49,143 bases of DNA. Origin: an uncultured Bacteroidales bacterium. Lineage in GTDB: Bacteria > Bacteroidota > Bacteroidia > Bacteroidales > Muribaculaceae. The stretch's first letter is position 1. Each line of letters begins with the position of its first letter. This document shows positions 13,864 to 23,151 of the stretch, in pieces. Under the pieces are notes generated by a model that did not search any database, had not been told where the DNA came from, and saw only the letters and a list, made by a program, of their open reading frames with translations. Position numbers and translations under genes: made by a program. The stretch covers positions 1 through 49,143 of the forward strand of contig UQDU01000012.1 of assembly GCA_900539915.1 (NCBI GenBank), in the 5' to 3' direction.

Positions 13864-15717
13864 TCAGTTTATTATGATGCTGTCAGATGGATAACGGAAC
13901 GAGTTGGAGCGGTGGCTGTCGGCAAAGCCCATCAGTATGGAGAGCATGCCGATACGCCCGAAAAACATGGCCGTGCAGAGTATTATTTTTGATGCGTCTG
14001 ACAGGTCGGGTGTGCATCCGAGCGACGAACCTACCGTGAACACAGCTGAAACCACCTCAAATAAGCAGTCACGGGTGCTCAGCTGCGGCTCGAGCATCAG
14101 GATAGCCACCGAGTAGACCATGACCGAGATAACCGAAACGGCTATCACGGTATGTACGCGCTGCATCGACTGCACGGATATGGTGCGGTGAAATGCAGTG
14201 ACACGGTGCTTGCCTGTCATCACTGTGCGGATGTTCAGCAGCATCGCCCCGAAAGTGTTGACTTTGATACCTCCGGCCGTTGACTGTGACGCGCCGCCTA
14301 TCCACATCAGAAACATCACGAATATCAGCGTATAGGGCATGAATGCCGCCGGACTTACCGAGGCGAATCCCGCGCTGCGCGGCACTGTAGCGTTAAATAT
14401 GCTCTGCACTGCCTGCATCCACGGCGACATCCCAGCCAGGGTGTTGTCACGCTCCCACAGGTAAAACAATACCACTCCCGACACCATCAGCGAGGCCGAT
14501 GTGATGAGCACTATCTTCGTGTTCATGCTCCAGATGTGCACCACCTTGTCATGGTTGTGACGGAGCAGACTGCGCATCTTGTGGACTATATATTCCCGGC
14601 AATTGACCAGTATGGGAAATCCGATGCTTCCGGCTGTGATTATGAGGCTCATCGCCAGATATATCCACTGATTGCCATAGAGAAGCATCGGGTTTGACAT
14701 GCCTCCGTGGACGGTGAAGAATCCGGCATTGCAGAATGCCGATATGGAGTGGAACACGGCAAATCCGATTTCTTCTTGCGTAGTCATAGGGAAAATCCCC
14801 TGTATGGAGAAGTAGATGAGCACGGCCCCGATGCCTTCGATAAGCAGGGTGATGCCCAGGATATACAGCATGGTGGGTAGCAGTTCGTTGAACGACCGCG
14901 TGTATATCAGGTCCTTGACCATCAGCTGGCTGTAGATGGATGTCCCTCCGGTATAGAACAGCGCAAAGAAGCTCGTGAATGTCAACACTCCCAGACCGCC
15001 TATCTGTATCAGCAGCCCGAGTATCAGTTCGCCAAGCGGCGTAAACGTCACGGATACGTCCACCGGCGTAAGTCCGGTGATGCACACCGCACTCGTGGAG
15101 ACAAACAGCGTATCTACAAACGATATGGGTGTATAGGTGCATTTGGGCAGCATCAGCAGACCTGTGCCTACGATTATGAACACCAGGAAGCTCCCCGACA
15201 GAAGCAATGCCGGATTGGTGCGCCGGTTCATGCACTTCATGATCCACAGGCTTATCTCAAATGCGGCGTACACTCCTAACACCGAGTAGAGATATATGGT
15301 GCTGTAGAGCACGCGCTCAAGCCATGGAATCCAGGGATGCGCGGGATGGGGATATATCCATGGCAGCAGCGATGTGAGCACTGCGATGTCTATGATCCAC
15401 TTGAGCGCACGGGTCTCGCGCCGCACCCTGCGGAAATCAAATATGATGTTGAAAAGTATGTTGGCTATGAAAATGCCTTGTACATACCGCATTATGCGGA
15501 ATATGGCGCGGTATTCGTCGGCGGTGTGGTTGAATCCAAGATGAGACGCGAAGCATCCGAAACATACGAAGGCTGCTATCAGAGCCAGTACATCCAATAC
15601 GTCAGAGGCCAGCCTTATCCGTGGGGCAAACCGTATGGTGGCCTTTGAAAACGAGGCTGACCATCTTGACAATCGTTGCCGTAGATTGAGGCTGCTGTAT
15701 GGATGTCGGGGTTTCAT
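13864..15717 (-). CDS. TrkH/KtrB-family potassium transporter membrane subunit
   Basis: A 617-residue integral membrane protein. The N-terminal ~180 residues carry extra membrane helices not present in minimal KtrB. The core has the pore-loop motif STSAVCITGLTPVDVS near residue 210. Later filter-like loops are SAFCNAGF, ATVPRSAGFASVSP and SAVFTVGSSLGCTPDLS, so four P-loop repeats are visible. A conserved WIGGASQSTAGGIKVNTF stretch is also present. It imports potassium together with the adjacent TrkA-like subunit. Its ATG overlaps the stop of the ABC-F gene by 4 nt (ATGA), indicating translational coupling. Confidence 0.94.
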   Translation of the reverse strand: MKPRHPYSSLNLRQRLSRWSASFSKATIRFAPRIRLASDVLDVLALIAAFVCFGCFASHLGFNHTADEYRAIFRIMRYVQGIFIANILFNIIFDFRRVRRETRALKWIIDIAVLTSLLPWIYPHPAHPWIPWLERVLYSTIYLYSVLGVYAAFEISLWIMKCMNRRTNPALLLSGSFLVFIIVGTGLLMLPKCTYTPISFVDTLFVSTSAVCITGLTPVDVSVTFTPLGELILGLLIQIGGLGVLTFTSFFALFYTGGTSIYSQLMVKDLIYTRSFNELLPTMLYILGITLLIEGIGAVLIYFSIQGIFPMTTQEEIGFAVFHSISAFCNAGFFTVHGGMSNPMLLYGNQWIYLAMSLIITAGSIGFPILVNCREYIVHKMRSLLRHNHDKVVHIWSMNTKIVLITSASLMVSGVVLFYLWERDNTLAGMSPWMQAVQSIFNATVPRSAGFASVSPAAFMPYTLIFVMFLMWIGGASQSTAGGIKVNTFGAMLLNIRTVMTGKHRVTAFHRTISVQSMQRVHTVIAVSVISVMVYSVAILMLEPQLSTRDCLFEVVSAVFTVGSSLGCTPDLSDASKIILCTAMFFGRIGMLSILMGFADSHRSNSFRYPSDSIIIN

Positions 15718-17504
15718 GATTCTATCTCTGACAGCTCAAGCCAGCGCATCTCCTTCTCGTCGAGCAGGGCATTGACTTCGGCATACCGCGTAGCCTTGGC
15801 AGCGATGTCGTCAGAAGTGCTTCCGCCGTTAAACAGGGCGGTCAGCTCCTCCTTCTCGGCGGTCAGCTGCTCTATCTCGCTTTCAAGGGCTTCCATCTCC
15901 CGTCTTTCCTTGAAAGTGAGCTTGCGTTTGCGCTCGGCCTGTCGGCGCGGCTGTTGCTTGTCGGCGGAGTCTGACGATGATTCTGCCTGACGCGCCATGC
16001 GTTGCTGCTCGTCGCTCCACTGGCGGTATTCGGTGTATGTGCCCGGGAAATCCTTTACTTGGCCGTCACCTGTAAAAACAAACAGATGGTCGGCAATGTT
16101 GTCAAGGAAGAAGCGGTCATGGCTGATGACTATGACGCAGCCCTTGAATTCACTGAGGTAATTCTCCAGTATCCCGAGGGTGATGATGTCGAGGTCGTTG
16201 GTAGGCTCGTCGAGGATGAGGAAATTGGGCGAACGCATCAACACCGAAGCCAGATGCAGCCGGCACCGCTCGCCTCCGCTCAGGGTGTGGATATATTTCT
16301 GCTGGTCGGCCGGCGAAAACAGGAAACGTTGCAGAAACTGCATCGGGGAGTAGTGCACGCTGCCGTTGACCACCACATCCTCGGCTATCTCGGTGATGGC
16401 ATCGATGACTTTTTTGTTTTCGTCAAAACTGATGCCGGCCTGTGAATAATAGCCGAATCTGACGGTCTCGCCGACATCTATGGTGCCGCTGTCGGGTTGC
16501 TCAAGCCCCTGCAGGAGCTTGATGAATGTGGATTTGCCCACACCGTTGGCTCCTATGATGCCCACCTTTTCATATCGCGCGAAATCGTAGGTGAAATCGT
16601 CAAGCACCACCTTGTCGCCGTAGCGTTTTGACAGCTTGCGTGCCTCGAAAATCTTGGAGCCGATGTAGCTCGACTTGACGTCAAGGTTGACATCGCGCTG
16701 CGAGAGGTTGACGCTGGTCCGCTGCTTGAGGTCATAAAATGCGTCTATGCGGTATTTGGCTTTCCCGGCACGAGCCTGGGGCTGACGGCGCATCCACTCC
16801 TGCTCGCGGCGCAGGGTGTTCTTGAGTTTGGTCTGTTCGGCGGTCATGGCCTCGATGCGCTCCTGTCGGCGGCGCAGGTAATACTCATAGTTGCCCTGAT
16901 AGGTATAGGTGGTGCAGTTGTCTATTTCTATGATTTTGTTGCACACACGGTCCAGAAAATAGCGGTCGTGGGTGACCATCAGCAATGCGATGCGTGAGCG
17001 TCGCAGATAAGATTCCAGCCACTCTATGGCATCGATGTCAAGATGGTTGGTAGGCTCGTCGAGTATGAGCAGCTCGGGATTGTCAACCACGGCCTGGGCT
17101 ATGGCGATGCGTTTCTTTTCGCCACCCGAAAGTTTGTCGATGGATGCCTCGAGATTGCTGATGCCGAGCTGATGGAGGGTGCGCTCGAGCCGAGCTACAT
17201 ATTCGTCACGCTCGGTTATCTCTTTGGGAGCATGCTGTGTCAGCACGTCGCGGACGACTGCCGATGTGCCGAAGTCGGGTATCTGGTCGAGGTAGGCGAC
17301 ACGCAGGTCGTTGCGAAACGTGATGTTGCCGCTGTCGGCATCCTCTTTCGAGGCGATGATTTTGAGCAGAGTGCTCTTGCCTGTGCCGTTCTTGGCTATG
17401 AGGCCTATCTTGTCACCCTCGTCTATGCCGAAGGTTACGTCCTCAAAAAGCATACGGTCGCCGTAGCTTTTGGTGAGCGCCTCTATTTGTAGATATGATG
17501 CCAT
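15714..17504 (-). CDS. uup: ABC-F family ATPase, Uup-like
   Basis: A soluble protein of 596 residues with two ABC domains and no membrane segment. It acts on ribosomes or on branched DNA. The first Walker A is AKNGTGKSTLL and the first signature LSGGEKKRIAIAQA, with LLILDEPTNHLD. The second set is GANGVGKSTFI, LSGGERCRLHLAS and FLILDEPTNDLD. The linker is rich in R, E and Q, as expected of ABC-F. The last ~80 residues form a coiled coil (KERREMEALESEIEQLTAEK), as in Uup. The ATG at 17504 gives the normal start, MASYLQIEALTKSYG; an upstream extension would overlap clcA. It begins 4 nt after clcA and overlaps trkH by 4 nt. Confidence 0.94.
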   Translation of the reverse strand: MASYLQIEALTKSYGDRMLFEDVTFGIDEGDKIGLIAKNGTGKSTLLKIIASKEDADSGNITFRNDLRVAYLDQIPDFGTSAVVRDVLTQHAPKEITERDEYVARLERTLHQLGISNLEASIDKLSGGEKKRIAIAQAVVDNPELLILDEPTNHLDIDAIEWLESYLRRSRIALLMVTHDRYFLDRVCNKIIEIDNCTTYTYQGNYEYYLRRRQERIEAMTAEQTKLKNTLRREQEWMRRQPQARAGKAKYRIDAFYDLKQRTSVNLSQRDVNLDVKSSYIGSKIFEARKLSKRYGDKVVLDDFTYDFARYEKVGIIGANGVGKSTFIKLLQGLEQPDSGTIDVGETVRFGYYSQAGISFDENKKVIDAITEIAEDVVVNGSVHYSPMQFLQRFLFSPADQQKYIHTLSGGERCRLHLASVLMRSPNFLILDEPTNDLDIITLGILENYLSEFKGCVIVISHDRFFLDNIADHLFVFTGDGQVKDFPGTYTEYRQWSDEQQRMARQAESSSDSADKQQPRRQAERKRKLTFKERREMEALESEIEQLTAEKEELTALFNGGSTSDDIAAKATRYAEVNALLDEKEMRWLELSEIES

Positions 17505-17508
17505 TGGA

Positions 17509-19320
17509 TTAATCTTCTGAATAGTGGCGTAGTACGCGCCTGTAGGAATTGAATATCTTGGATTTGCTGACAAAACCGACATATTTGCCGTTTTCGACCA
17601 CAGGCAGGTTCCACGCCCCGGTGAGGTCAAATTTCTTCATTACCGATTCCATGCTCTCGCCGATTTCTATCTTGGCCGGCGGAGTGCTCATGAACTTGCT
17701 GACAAACATGCGCCTGTAGAGGTCGGGGCGAAACATGATGTTGCGGATTTCGTCCAGAAGCACTACTCCTATGAGGTCGCCATCAGCATTGATGACAGGG
17801 TAGAGGTTGCGGTTGCTCTGGGAGATGACATCTACCATCTGCTTCAGGCTCATATCCGGCGTGACGGTCTTGAAGTCGGTTTCGATTACGTTGTCTACCT
17901 TAAGCAGCGTGAGCACAGCTTTGTCTTTGTGGTGCGTCAGAAGCTCTCCGCGCTGTGCCAGACGCATGGTGTAGATGCTGTATGGCTCAAAGAATTTGAT
18001 AGTGAAATATGACAGCGCCGACACTATGAGCAGGGGCAGAAACAGGTCGTAGCCGCCTGTCAGCTCTGCCGTGAGGAAGATGCCCATCAGTGGTGCGTGC
18101 ATGACCCCTGACATGACTCCGGCCATGCCCATGAGGGCGAAGTTCTTGAGCGAAAGGTCCATGCCGAATGCCGTATTGGTCACGTAGGCAAACAGGAATC
18201 CTGTCAGGCAGCCCACAAACAGCGAGGGGGCAAACGTACCTCCGACACCGCCGCCTCCGGTGGTTGCCGAGGTGGCGAATGCCTTGGTCAGGATGACCAG
18301 GGCTATGAATATTATCACATACCACACTTCGCCTCGGTCAGGATAAAATATGGAGCCGTTGACTATGCTCGACGGGTCGCCACCGAGCAGACTTATGATA
18401 GCCCCGTAACCTTCGCCGTAGAGCGGCGGAAAGAGGAATATCAGCAGTGCGACCGACAGACTGCCTATGATAGCCTTGTGCCACACGTTTTTGAGCCTGC
18501 TGAAAAAATTCTCTACCATGTTGACTACACGTGTGAAGTAGAGCGACATCAGTCCGCACACCACACCGAGAAGGCACACATAAGGTATGCGCGGCATCAT
18601 AAACGGTTCGCTCTGCATGAAGAAGAACTCGAAGTCGTAGCCGGTGAATATGTAGGCCATTGTGGCCGCAGTGATTGAGGCGATCAGCAGAGGCATCACT
18701 GACACGGTGGTGAGGTCGATCATCAGCACCTCCAAGGTGAAAAGCATCCCGGCAATCGGGGCTTTGAAGATGCCGGCGATGCCGGCGGCGGCTCCGCATC
18801 CCACCAATATCATCAGGATACGCGGCGAGAGCCTGAACAGTTGCCCCATGTTGGACCCTATGGCGGCTCCGGTGTACACTATCGGGCCCTCGGCTCCCAC
18901 CGACCCTCCGCTTCCGATGGTCAGTGACGAAGCGATGAGCGATGAATACATGTTGTGTTTCTTCAGGCGGCTCTTGTTCTGCGAGATGGCATAGAGCACC
19001 CGGGTGACACCGTGCCCTATATTGTCCTTGACGATATATCTGACAAAAAGCATGGTCAGGAAGATACCTATGACAGGATATATCAGATAGGTATAGTTGG
19101 CTCCGGCGATGTTGAGATGCGAGTTGAGAAACGATGAGATGAAGTGGATGAGGGCTTTGAGCAGCAATGCCGCCAGACCTGACAGCAAGCCGACCACTAA
19201 AGCCACTATGACCACGAATGTCTTTTCCTTGACATGGCGCTGACGCCACATCAAAAATGCGTTGAGGGATATTTGCAGGGGTCTGCTGCCCTTGTAGAGT
19301 ATGTTAGCGAATTTTTTCAT
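17509..19320 (-). CDS. ClC-family chloride channel/transporter with CBS domains
   Basis: A 603-residue membrane protein. The three anion-binding signatures are GSGGSVGAEGPIVYTGA (with the gating glutamate of GxEGP), GIAGIFKAPIAGMLFTLE and GGGGVGGTFAPSLFVG. The C-terminus (about 465-595) has a pair of CBS domains (VTPDMSLKQMVDVISQ and FMSTPPAKIEIGESMESVM), likely nucleotide-sensing. The gating glutamate favours a proton-coupled exchanger, but this cannot be settled by reading. The ATG at 19320 (MKKFANILYKG) overlaps the glycosyltransferase stop by 4 nt (ATGA). Confidence 0.94.
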   Translation of the reverse strand: MKKFANILYKGSRPLQISLNAFLMWRQRHVKEKTFVVIVALVVGLLSGLAALLLKALIHFISSFLNSHLNIAGANYTYLIYPVIGIFLTMLFVRYIVKDNIGHGVTRVLYAISQNKSRLKKHNMYSSLIASSLTIGSGGSVGAEGPIVYTGAAIGSNMGQLFRLSPRILMILVGCGAAAGIAGIFKAPIAGMLFTLEVLMIDLTTVSVMPLLIASITAATMAYIFTGYDFEFFFMQSEPFMMPRIPYVCLLGVVCGLMSLYFTRVVNMVENFFSRLKNVWHKAIIGSLSVALLIFLFPPLYGEGYGAIISLLGGDPSSIVNGSIFYPDRGEVWYVIIFIALVILTKAFATSATTGGGGVGGTFAPSLFVGCLTGFLFAYVTNTAFGMDLSLKNFALMGMAGVMSGVMHAPLMGIFLTAELTGGYDLFLPLLIVSALSYFTIKFFEPYSIYTMRLAQRGELLTHHKDKAVLTLLKVDNVIETDFKTVTPDMSLKQMVDVISQSNRNLYPVINADGDLIGVVLLDEIRNIMFRPDLYRRMFVSKFMSTPPAKIEIGESMESVMKKFDLTGAWNLPVVENGKYVGFVSKSKIFNSYRRVLRHYSED

Positions 19321-20195
19321 CGTTCCACTGTTATGAGAGGTGTGTCGCCTATGCGTGACGCCATCACATTGTATGTGCTTGCTGCCGAGCCTATGATTAC
19401 GTGGCAACGCGAGAGCATCCACATCTCGGCGGCGGCTTCAAGCATGCCGCTGACGGTGGAACGCGATGCCGGCTGTGACGATGTGATGACGTTGGGAAAT
19501 TCACGGCTGAACTTCTTCTTCACCTTCTCGTCATCGGTAGCCAGATATATCATGCTGGGTCTGTCGGTGCGCTTAATCTCTGATTTGACCACGGCTATGA
19601 TGTCGCTCAGGGGGGAGCGGCGTATCGACTCCTTGTTGTCGGTGCGGCGCACGTGCACCCCGATGCGGCGACAGGCGGGCCCGATAAGCCCTTCCTTGCC
19701 CTCGACTATTTCCCGTACTAATGCCGACGGACGGAATATGAGTCTGATGATTTCGGGAGCCACGTATCCTATCTCCTGGGCTGAGCTGATTACCAGGTCG
19801 CGCACGCCGGCATCCATGGTCTGGTTATAGATGTCAAGCTCGATCTTTTCAAACGATTCGAAGTCTTTCTGCGCCTCGGGCAGTTTCTCGGGATTGATAT
19901 ATGTGCGTCCCTTTATCATCTTGCCCCACATGCGCGGTATGCCCGGCAGGTAGAGGTTGAGCGGCCCGGGAGCCTGATAGTGCAGACGGTATTGGCGCGA
20001 TGTGATGTTGCGCCACTTCGCATTGAGCGGCTTCATGTCAAAGAGCACTTCTATCGGGGCTCCGAGATCGCGCGTGACAGGCCACAGGATTTCAAGTTTA
20101 CGCTGTGATTGCATGGCCAGTACGTAGGCTCCGGCTATGGCCCTCATCCTGTTGGCCAGTCCGCTGTGGGGTACGATGGTGAGTTTCCTTGACAT
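19317..20195 (-). CDS. Fucosyltransferase-like glycosyltransferase
   Basis: A 292-residue soluble protein. The motif GVHVRRTDNK near residue 185 matches the HxRRxD signature of the alpha-1,6/alpha-1,2 and protein O-fucosyltransferase superfamily. The N-terminal HSGLANRMRAIAGAYVLA fits the GxxNR donor-side motif of that superfamily, and the late segment CHVIIGSAASTYNVMASRIG fits the C-terminal nucleotide-sugar part. Donor and acceptor cannot be read. The ATG at 20195 is preferred over an in-frame TTG at 20204. It is the first gene of the operon leading to clcA, uup, trkH and trkA. Confidence 0.75.
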   Translation of the reverse strand: MSRKLTIVPHSGLANRMRAIAGAYVLAMQSQRKLEILWPVTRDLGAPIEVLFDMKPLNAKWRNITSRQYRLHYQAPGPLNLYLPGIPRMWGKMIKGRTYINPEKLPEAQKDFESFEKIELDIYNQTMDAGVRDLVISSAQEIGYVAPEIIRLIFRPSALVREIVEGKEGLIGPACRRIGVHVRRTDNKESIRRSPLSDIIAVVKSEIKRTDRPSMIYLATDDEKVKKKFSREFPNVITSSQPASRSTVSGMLEAAAEMWMLSRCHVIIGSAASTYNVMASRIGDTPLITVER

Positions 20196-20217
20196 GCTTC
20201 TCAATATATTAACTCTA

Positions 20218-20225
20218 CAAAATTA
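20218..20225 (-). promoter_or_regulatory. Possible -7 element for the glycosyltransferase operon
   Basis: Leftward TAATTTTG (20225-20218) fits TAnnTTTG and would start transcription 10-20 nt before the ATG at 20195. A matching TTG at the usual distance is missing, so it is weaker than the divergent glyS promoter. Confidence 0.4.
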
Positions 20226-20236
20226 ATGATTTCACG

Positions 20237-20265
20237 TTGATTTAGTGAAAAAATCGCTAAATTTG
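20237..20265 (+). promoter_or_regulatory. glyS promoter, Bacteroidota type
   Basis: TTG (20237-20239), 18 nt, TAAATTTG (20258-20265). The predicted leader is about 80 nt. It is divergent from the leftward glycosyltransferase unit. Confidence 0.6.
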
Positions 20266-20350
20266 CACGGATTATTATATAACGCATACTGTAATAATCT
20301 GCCAAATATACACGTATATAATCATCTAATCAACAATATCATTTCAAAAG

Positions 20351-21895
20351 ATGGCACAACAAGACGAAGTGTTCAAGAAGATAGTATCCCATGCCAAGGA
20401 ATACGGCTTTGTGTTCCAGTCAAGTGAGATATATGACGGCCTCTCGGCTGTATATGACTACGGTCAGAACGGCGTGGAGCTTAAGAACAATATCAAACGT
20501 TACTGGTGGGACGCCATGACCCTGCTGCATGAAAACATCGTGGGCATCGACTCTGCCATCTTCATGCACCCTACCATCTGGAAGGCTTCGGGCCACGTGG
20601 ATGCGTTTAATGACCCCCTGATTGACAATCGTGACTCCAAGAAGCGTTACCGTGCCGATGTGCTTATCGAGGACGAACTCGCCAAGATGGACGACAAGGT
20701 AGAAAAAGAGGTAGCCAAGGCACGCAAGCGTTTCGGCGACTCGTTTGACGAGGCTCTTTTCCGCGAGACAAATCCCCGTGTGGCTGAGATCAAGGCCAAG
20801 CGCGACGCGCTCCACGAGCGTTTCAGCAAGGCTCTCAATGACAACAACCTTGAGGAGCTGCGCCAGATAATCATAGACCAGGAAATCGTTGACCCGATTT
20901 CGGGTACAAAGAACTGGACAGAGGTGCGCCAGTTTAATCTCATGTTCAAGACCGAGATGGGCAGCACCGCCGATGGTGCCATGACAGTATATCTGCGCCC
21001 TGAGACCGCACAGGGTATCTTTGTCAACTACCTAAATGTGCAGAAGACAGGCCGTATGCGCATCCCCTTCGGCATCGCTCAGATAGGCAAGGCTTTCCGC
21101 AACGAGATTGTGGCTCGTCAGTTCATATTCCGCATGCGCGAGTTCGAGCAGATGGAGATGCAGTTCTTCGTGCGTCCCGGCCAGGAACTTGAGTGGTTCA
21201 AGCAGTGGAAGGAGACACGTCTCAAGTGGCACAAGGCTCTCGGCCTCGGCGATGACAAGTACCGCTACCATGACCATGACAAGCTCGCCCACTATGCCAA
21301 TGCGGCCACCGACATCGAGTTTGAGATGCCGTTCGGCTTCAAGGAGGTTGAGGGTATCCACTCACGCACCAATTTTGACCTCTCGCAGCATGAGAAATTC
21401 TCAGGCAAGAAGATTCAGTATTTCGATCCCGAACTCAATGAGAGCTACACTCCTTATGTGATTGAGACATCTATCGGTGTTGACCGCATGTTCCTCTCTG
21501 TGCTTTGCTCAAGCTATGAGGAGCAGCCGCTCGAAGGTGGCGACAGCCGCGTGGTGCTCCACCTCCCTGCGCCTCTGGCTCCTGTCAAGTGCGCCGTCAT
21601 GCCGCTCGTGCGCAAGGACGGTCTGCCTGACAAGGCACGTGAGATAGTCAATGACCTCAAGTTTGACTTCTCTACCCACTATGAGGAGAAGGATTCAATC
21701 GGCAAGCGTTACCGCCGTCAGGATGCCATAGGCACTCCTTTCTGTATCACTGTCGACCATCAGACTCTTGAGGACAACACCGTCACTCTGCGCGAGCGTG
21801 ACTCTATGGAGCAGACACGTGTCAGGGTCGAAGACCTCCACAAACTTATCCATGACCGCGTAAGCATCACTTCTCTTCTCCGCAAACTCGCTTAA
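20351..21895 (+). CDS. glyS: Glycine--tRNA ligase (dimeric alpha2 type)
   Basis: Charges tRNA-Gly with glycine. The single-chain class II enzyme of 514 residues corresponds to the eukaryote/Gram-positive-like alpha2 form. It is not the split GlyQ/GlyS enzyme. Visible motifs are FQSSEIYDGLSAVYDYGQNG at the N-terminus, FNLMFKTEMG, YLRPETAQGIFVN, and the motif 2 region FRNEIVARQFIFRMREFEQM. Motif 3 appears as VIETSIGVDRMFL. The C-terminal anticodon-binding domain includes GTPFCITVDHQTLEDNTVTL. lemA follows after 20 nt. Confidence 0.97.
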   Translation: MAQQDEVFKKIVSHAKEYGFVFQSSEIYDGLSAVYDYGQNGVELKNNIKRYWWDAMTLLHENIVGIDSAIFMHPTIWKASGHVDAFNDPLIDNRDSKKRYRADVLIEDELAKMDDKVEKEVAKARKRFGDSFDEALFRETNPRVAEIKAKRDALHERFSKALNDNNLEELRQIIIDQEIVDPISGTKNWTEVRQFNLMFKTEMGSTADGAMTVYLRPETAQGIFVNYLNVQKTGRMRIPFGIAQIGKAFRNEIVARQFIFRMREFEQMEMQFFVRPGQELEWFKQWKETRLKWHKALGLGDDKYRYHDHDKLAHYANAATDIEFEMPFGFKEVEGIHSRTNFDLSQHEKFSGKKIQYFDPELNESYTPYVIETSIGVDRMFLSVLCSSYEEQPLEGGDSRVVLHLPAPLAPVKCAVMPLVRKDGLPDKAREIVNDLKFDFSTHYEEKDSIGKRYRRQDAIGTPFCITVDHQTLEDNTVTLRERDSMEQTRVRVEDLHKLIHDRVSITSLLRKLA

Positions 21896-21915
21896 TCCAA
21901 AACACGATTATTTTT

Positions 21916-22500
21916 ATGAAAATCCGTAACATACTTACGCTCTGTGCCGCTGTAGTGATGATGTGCTCATTGCAGTCATGTAACTACAACAGCATTGTGG
22001 AGCAGCAAAACGGCGTGGACCAGTCATGGGCCGAGGTTGAGAACCAGTACCAGCGCCGTCTTGACCTGATTCCCAATCTTGTCAACACTGTCAAGGGGTA
22101 TGCGACCCACGAAAGCCAGACGCTTGAAAATGTGACCAAGGCGCGTGCGGCTGCTACTTCAATCACCATCGACCCGGCTAATCTCAACGAGGAGACTCTG
22201 GCCAAGTACCAGCAGGTGCAGGGCGAACTGTCAAGTGCTCTCAAGAGTCTGCTTGCCGTGACCGAGGCATATCCCGACCTTAAGGCTAACGAGAATTTCC
22301 GTGACCTGCAGGCACAGCTTGAAGGCACTGAAAACCGCATAGCTACGGCTCGTAGCCGTTACACCGAGGCGGTCAATACATATAATGTGACCATCAAGAA
22401 GTTCCCGACCAATATATATGCTTCATGGTTTGGATTCTCTCCCAAACCCCAGTTCAAGGCTGAAACTGGAGCTGAACGTGCTCCTGAGGTTAAATTCTGA
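21916..22500 (+). CDS. lemA: LemA family lipoprotein
   Basis: A 194-residue protein with a lipoprotein signal (lipobox LQSC, Cys22) and a helical LemA domain. Typical phrases are NSIVEQQNGVDQSWAEVENQ, YQRRLDLIPNLVNTVKGYA and RYTEAVNTYNVTIKKFPTNI, ending FKAETGAERAPEVKF. The role of LemA is unresolved; family members are often found near TPM-domain or protease genes. Here the downstream gene is instead an FKBP-type lipoprotein, whose ATG overlaps this stop by one base (TGATG). Confidence 0.94.
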   Translation: MKIRNILTLCAAVVMMCSLQSCNYNSIVEQQNGVDQSWAEVENQYQRRLDLIPNLVNTVKGYATHESQTLENVTKARAAATSITIDPANLNEETLAKYQQVQGELSSALKSLLAVTEAYPDLKANENFRDLQAQLEGTENRIATARSRYTEAVNTYNVTIKKFPTNIYASWFGFSPKPQFKAETGAERAPEVKF

Positions 22501-23057
22501 TGAAACACACCGCGATAATCAAATCATTGGCGTTGGCCGCTGTCGTTTTGGGTCTGTATAGCTGCAGCCCTGAAAGCGACAATGACAAGAATGACAATGT
22601 GGACTGGGATTGGGTGGCTCTCAATGAGAGCTATTACGCTAATGCCGCCTTGGAGACCGACAAGGATGGCAGCCCGTACTACGAGAAGATTGTCCCCGTG
22701 TGGAATGAGGGTGCCAGCATATTGATGCACTACTTTAATGACCGTGCTCTGACTGCCGGCAATCTCCGACCCTACCTGACCAGCACGGTAAGTGCCAAAT
22801 ATGAACTTGCGCTTGCCGACGGCACTGCGTTGGAAAATTCCTACAGCAACACCGACAGTGTCCTGACCACAAAGGTGTCGGCTCTCGTCGAGGGTTGGGC
22901 TATCGCCTTGACCAATATGCACGTGGGTGACAGCGTTAAGGTCGTAATACCTGCGGCGCAGGGCTACGGCGCATACGCCCACGGTTCGGTGCCGGCTTAT
23001 TCTACTCTGGTATTCAATATCAAGTTGGTAGATGTTCCGGCCTACGAGGTTCCCTGA
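22500..23057 (+). CDS. FKBP-type peptidyl-prolyl isomerase lipoprotein
   Basis: A 185-residue predicted periplasmic or outer-membrane lipoprotein (lipobox LYSC, Cys22). An acidic linker rich in D and N follows, then a C-terminal FKBP-like domain. The phrases LVEGWAIALTNMHVGDSVKV, PAAQGYGAYAHGSVPAYSTL and VFNIKLVDV correspond to the usual GWxxALxxMxxGD, P..LAYG and L.F.VEL motifs. It would assist proline isomerization in envelope proteins. Residues before the FKBP core look diverged, so activity is likely but not certain. Confidence 0.88.
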   Translation: MKHTAIIKSLALAAVVLGLYSCSPESDNDKNDNVDWDWVALNESYYANAALETDKDGSPYYEKIVPVWNEGASILMHYFNDRALTAGNLRPYLTSTVSAKYELALADGTALENSYSNTDSVLTTKVSALVEGWAIALTNMHVGDSVKVVIPAAQGYGAYAHGSVPAYSTLVFNIKLVDVPAYEVP

Positions 23058-23077
23058 TTGATGTTCGTGCTAATTCT

Positions 23078-23103
23078 GTAGGGACATGCCATGGCATGTC
23101 GCC
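23078..23103 (+). repeat. Palindromic repeat element, half copy
   Basis: GTAGG at the edge, then the perfect 18-bp palindrome GACATGCCATGGCATGTC (23083-23100), then GCC. It is identical to the left arm of the fuller elements at 25411 and 40077, but no right arm follows. It lies between the FKBP gene and the kinase-RapZ gene. Confidence 0.75.
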
Positions 23104-23151
23104 AAACGCACTTCCAAATGCACCTCGGCATTGATATAATCATAACGCTAC

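Noticed and set aside
18338..19249. 303-residue frame on the same strand as the ClC gene, other frame
   Set aside because: Histidine/arginine/serine-rich translation typical of a frame-shifted GC-rich gene; the ClC frame has all conserved motifs.
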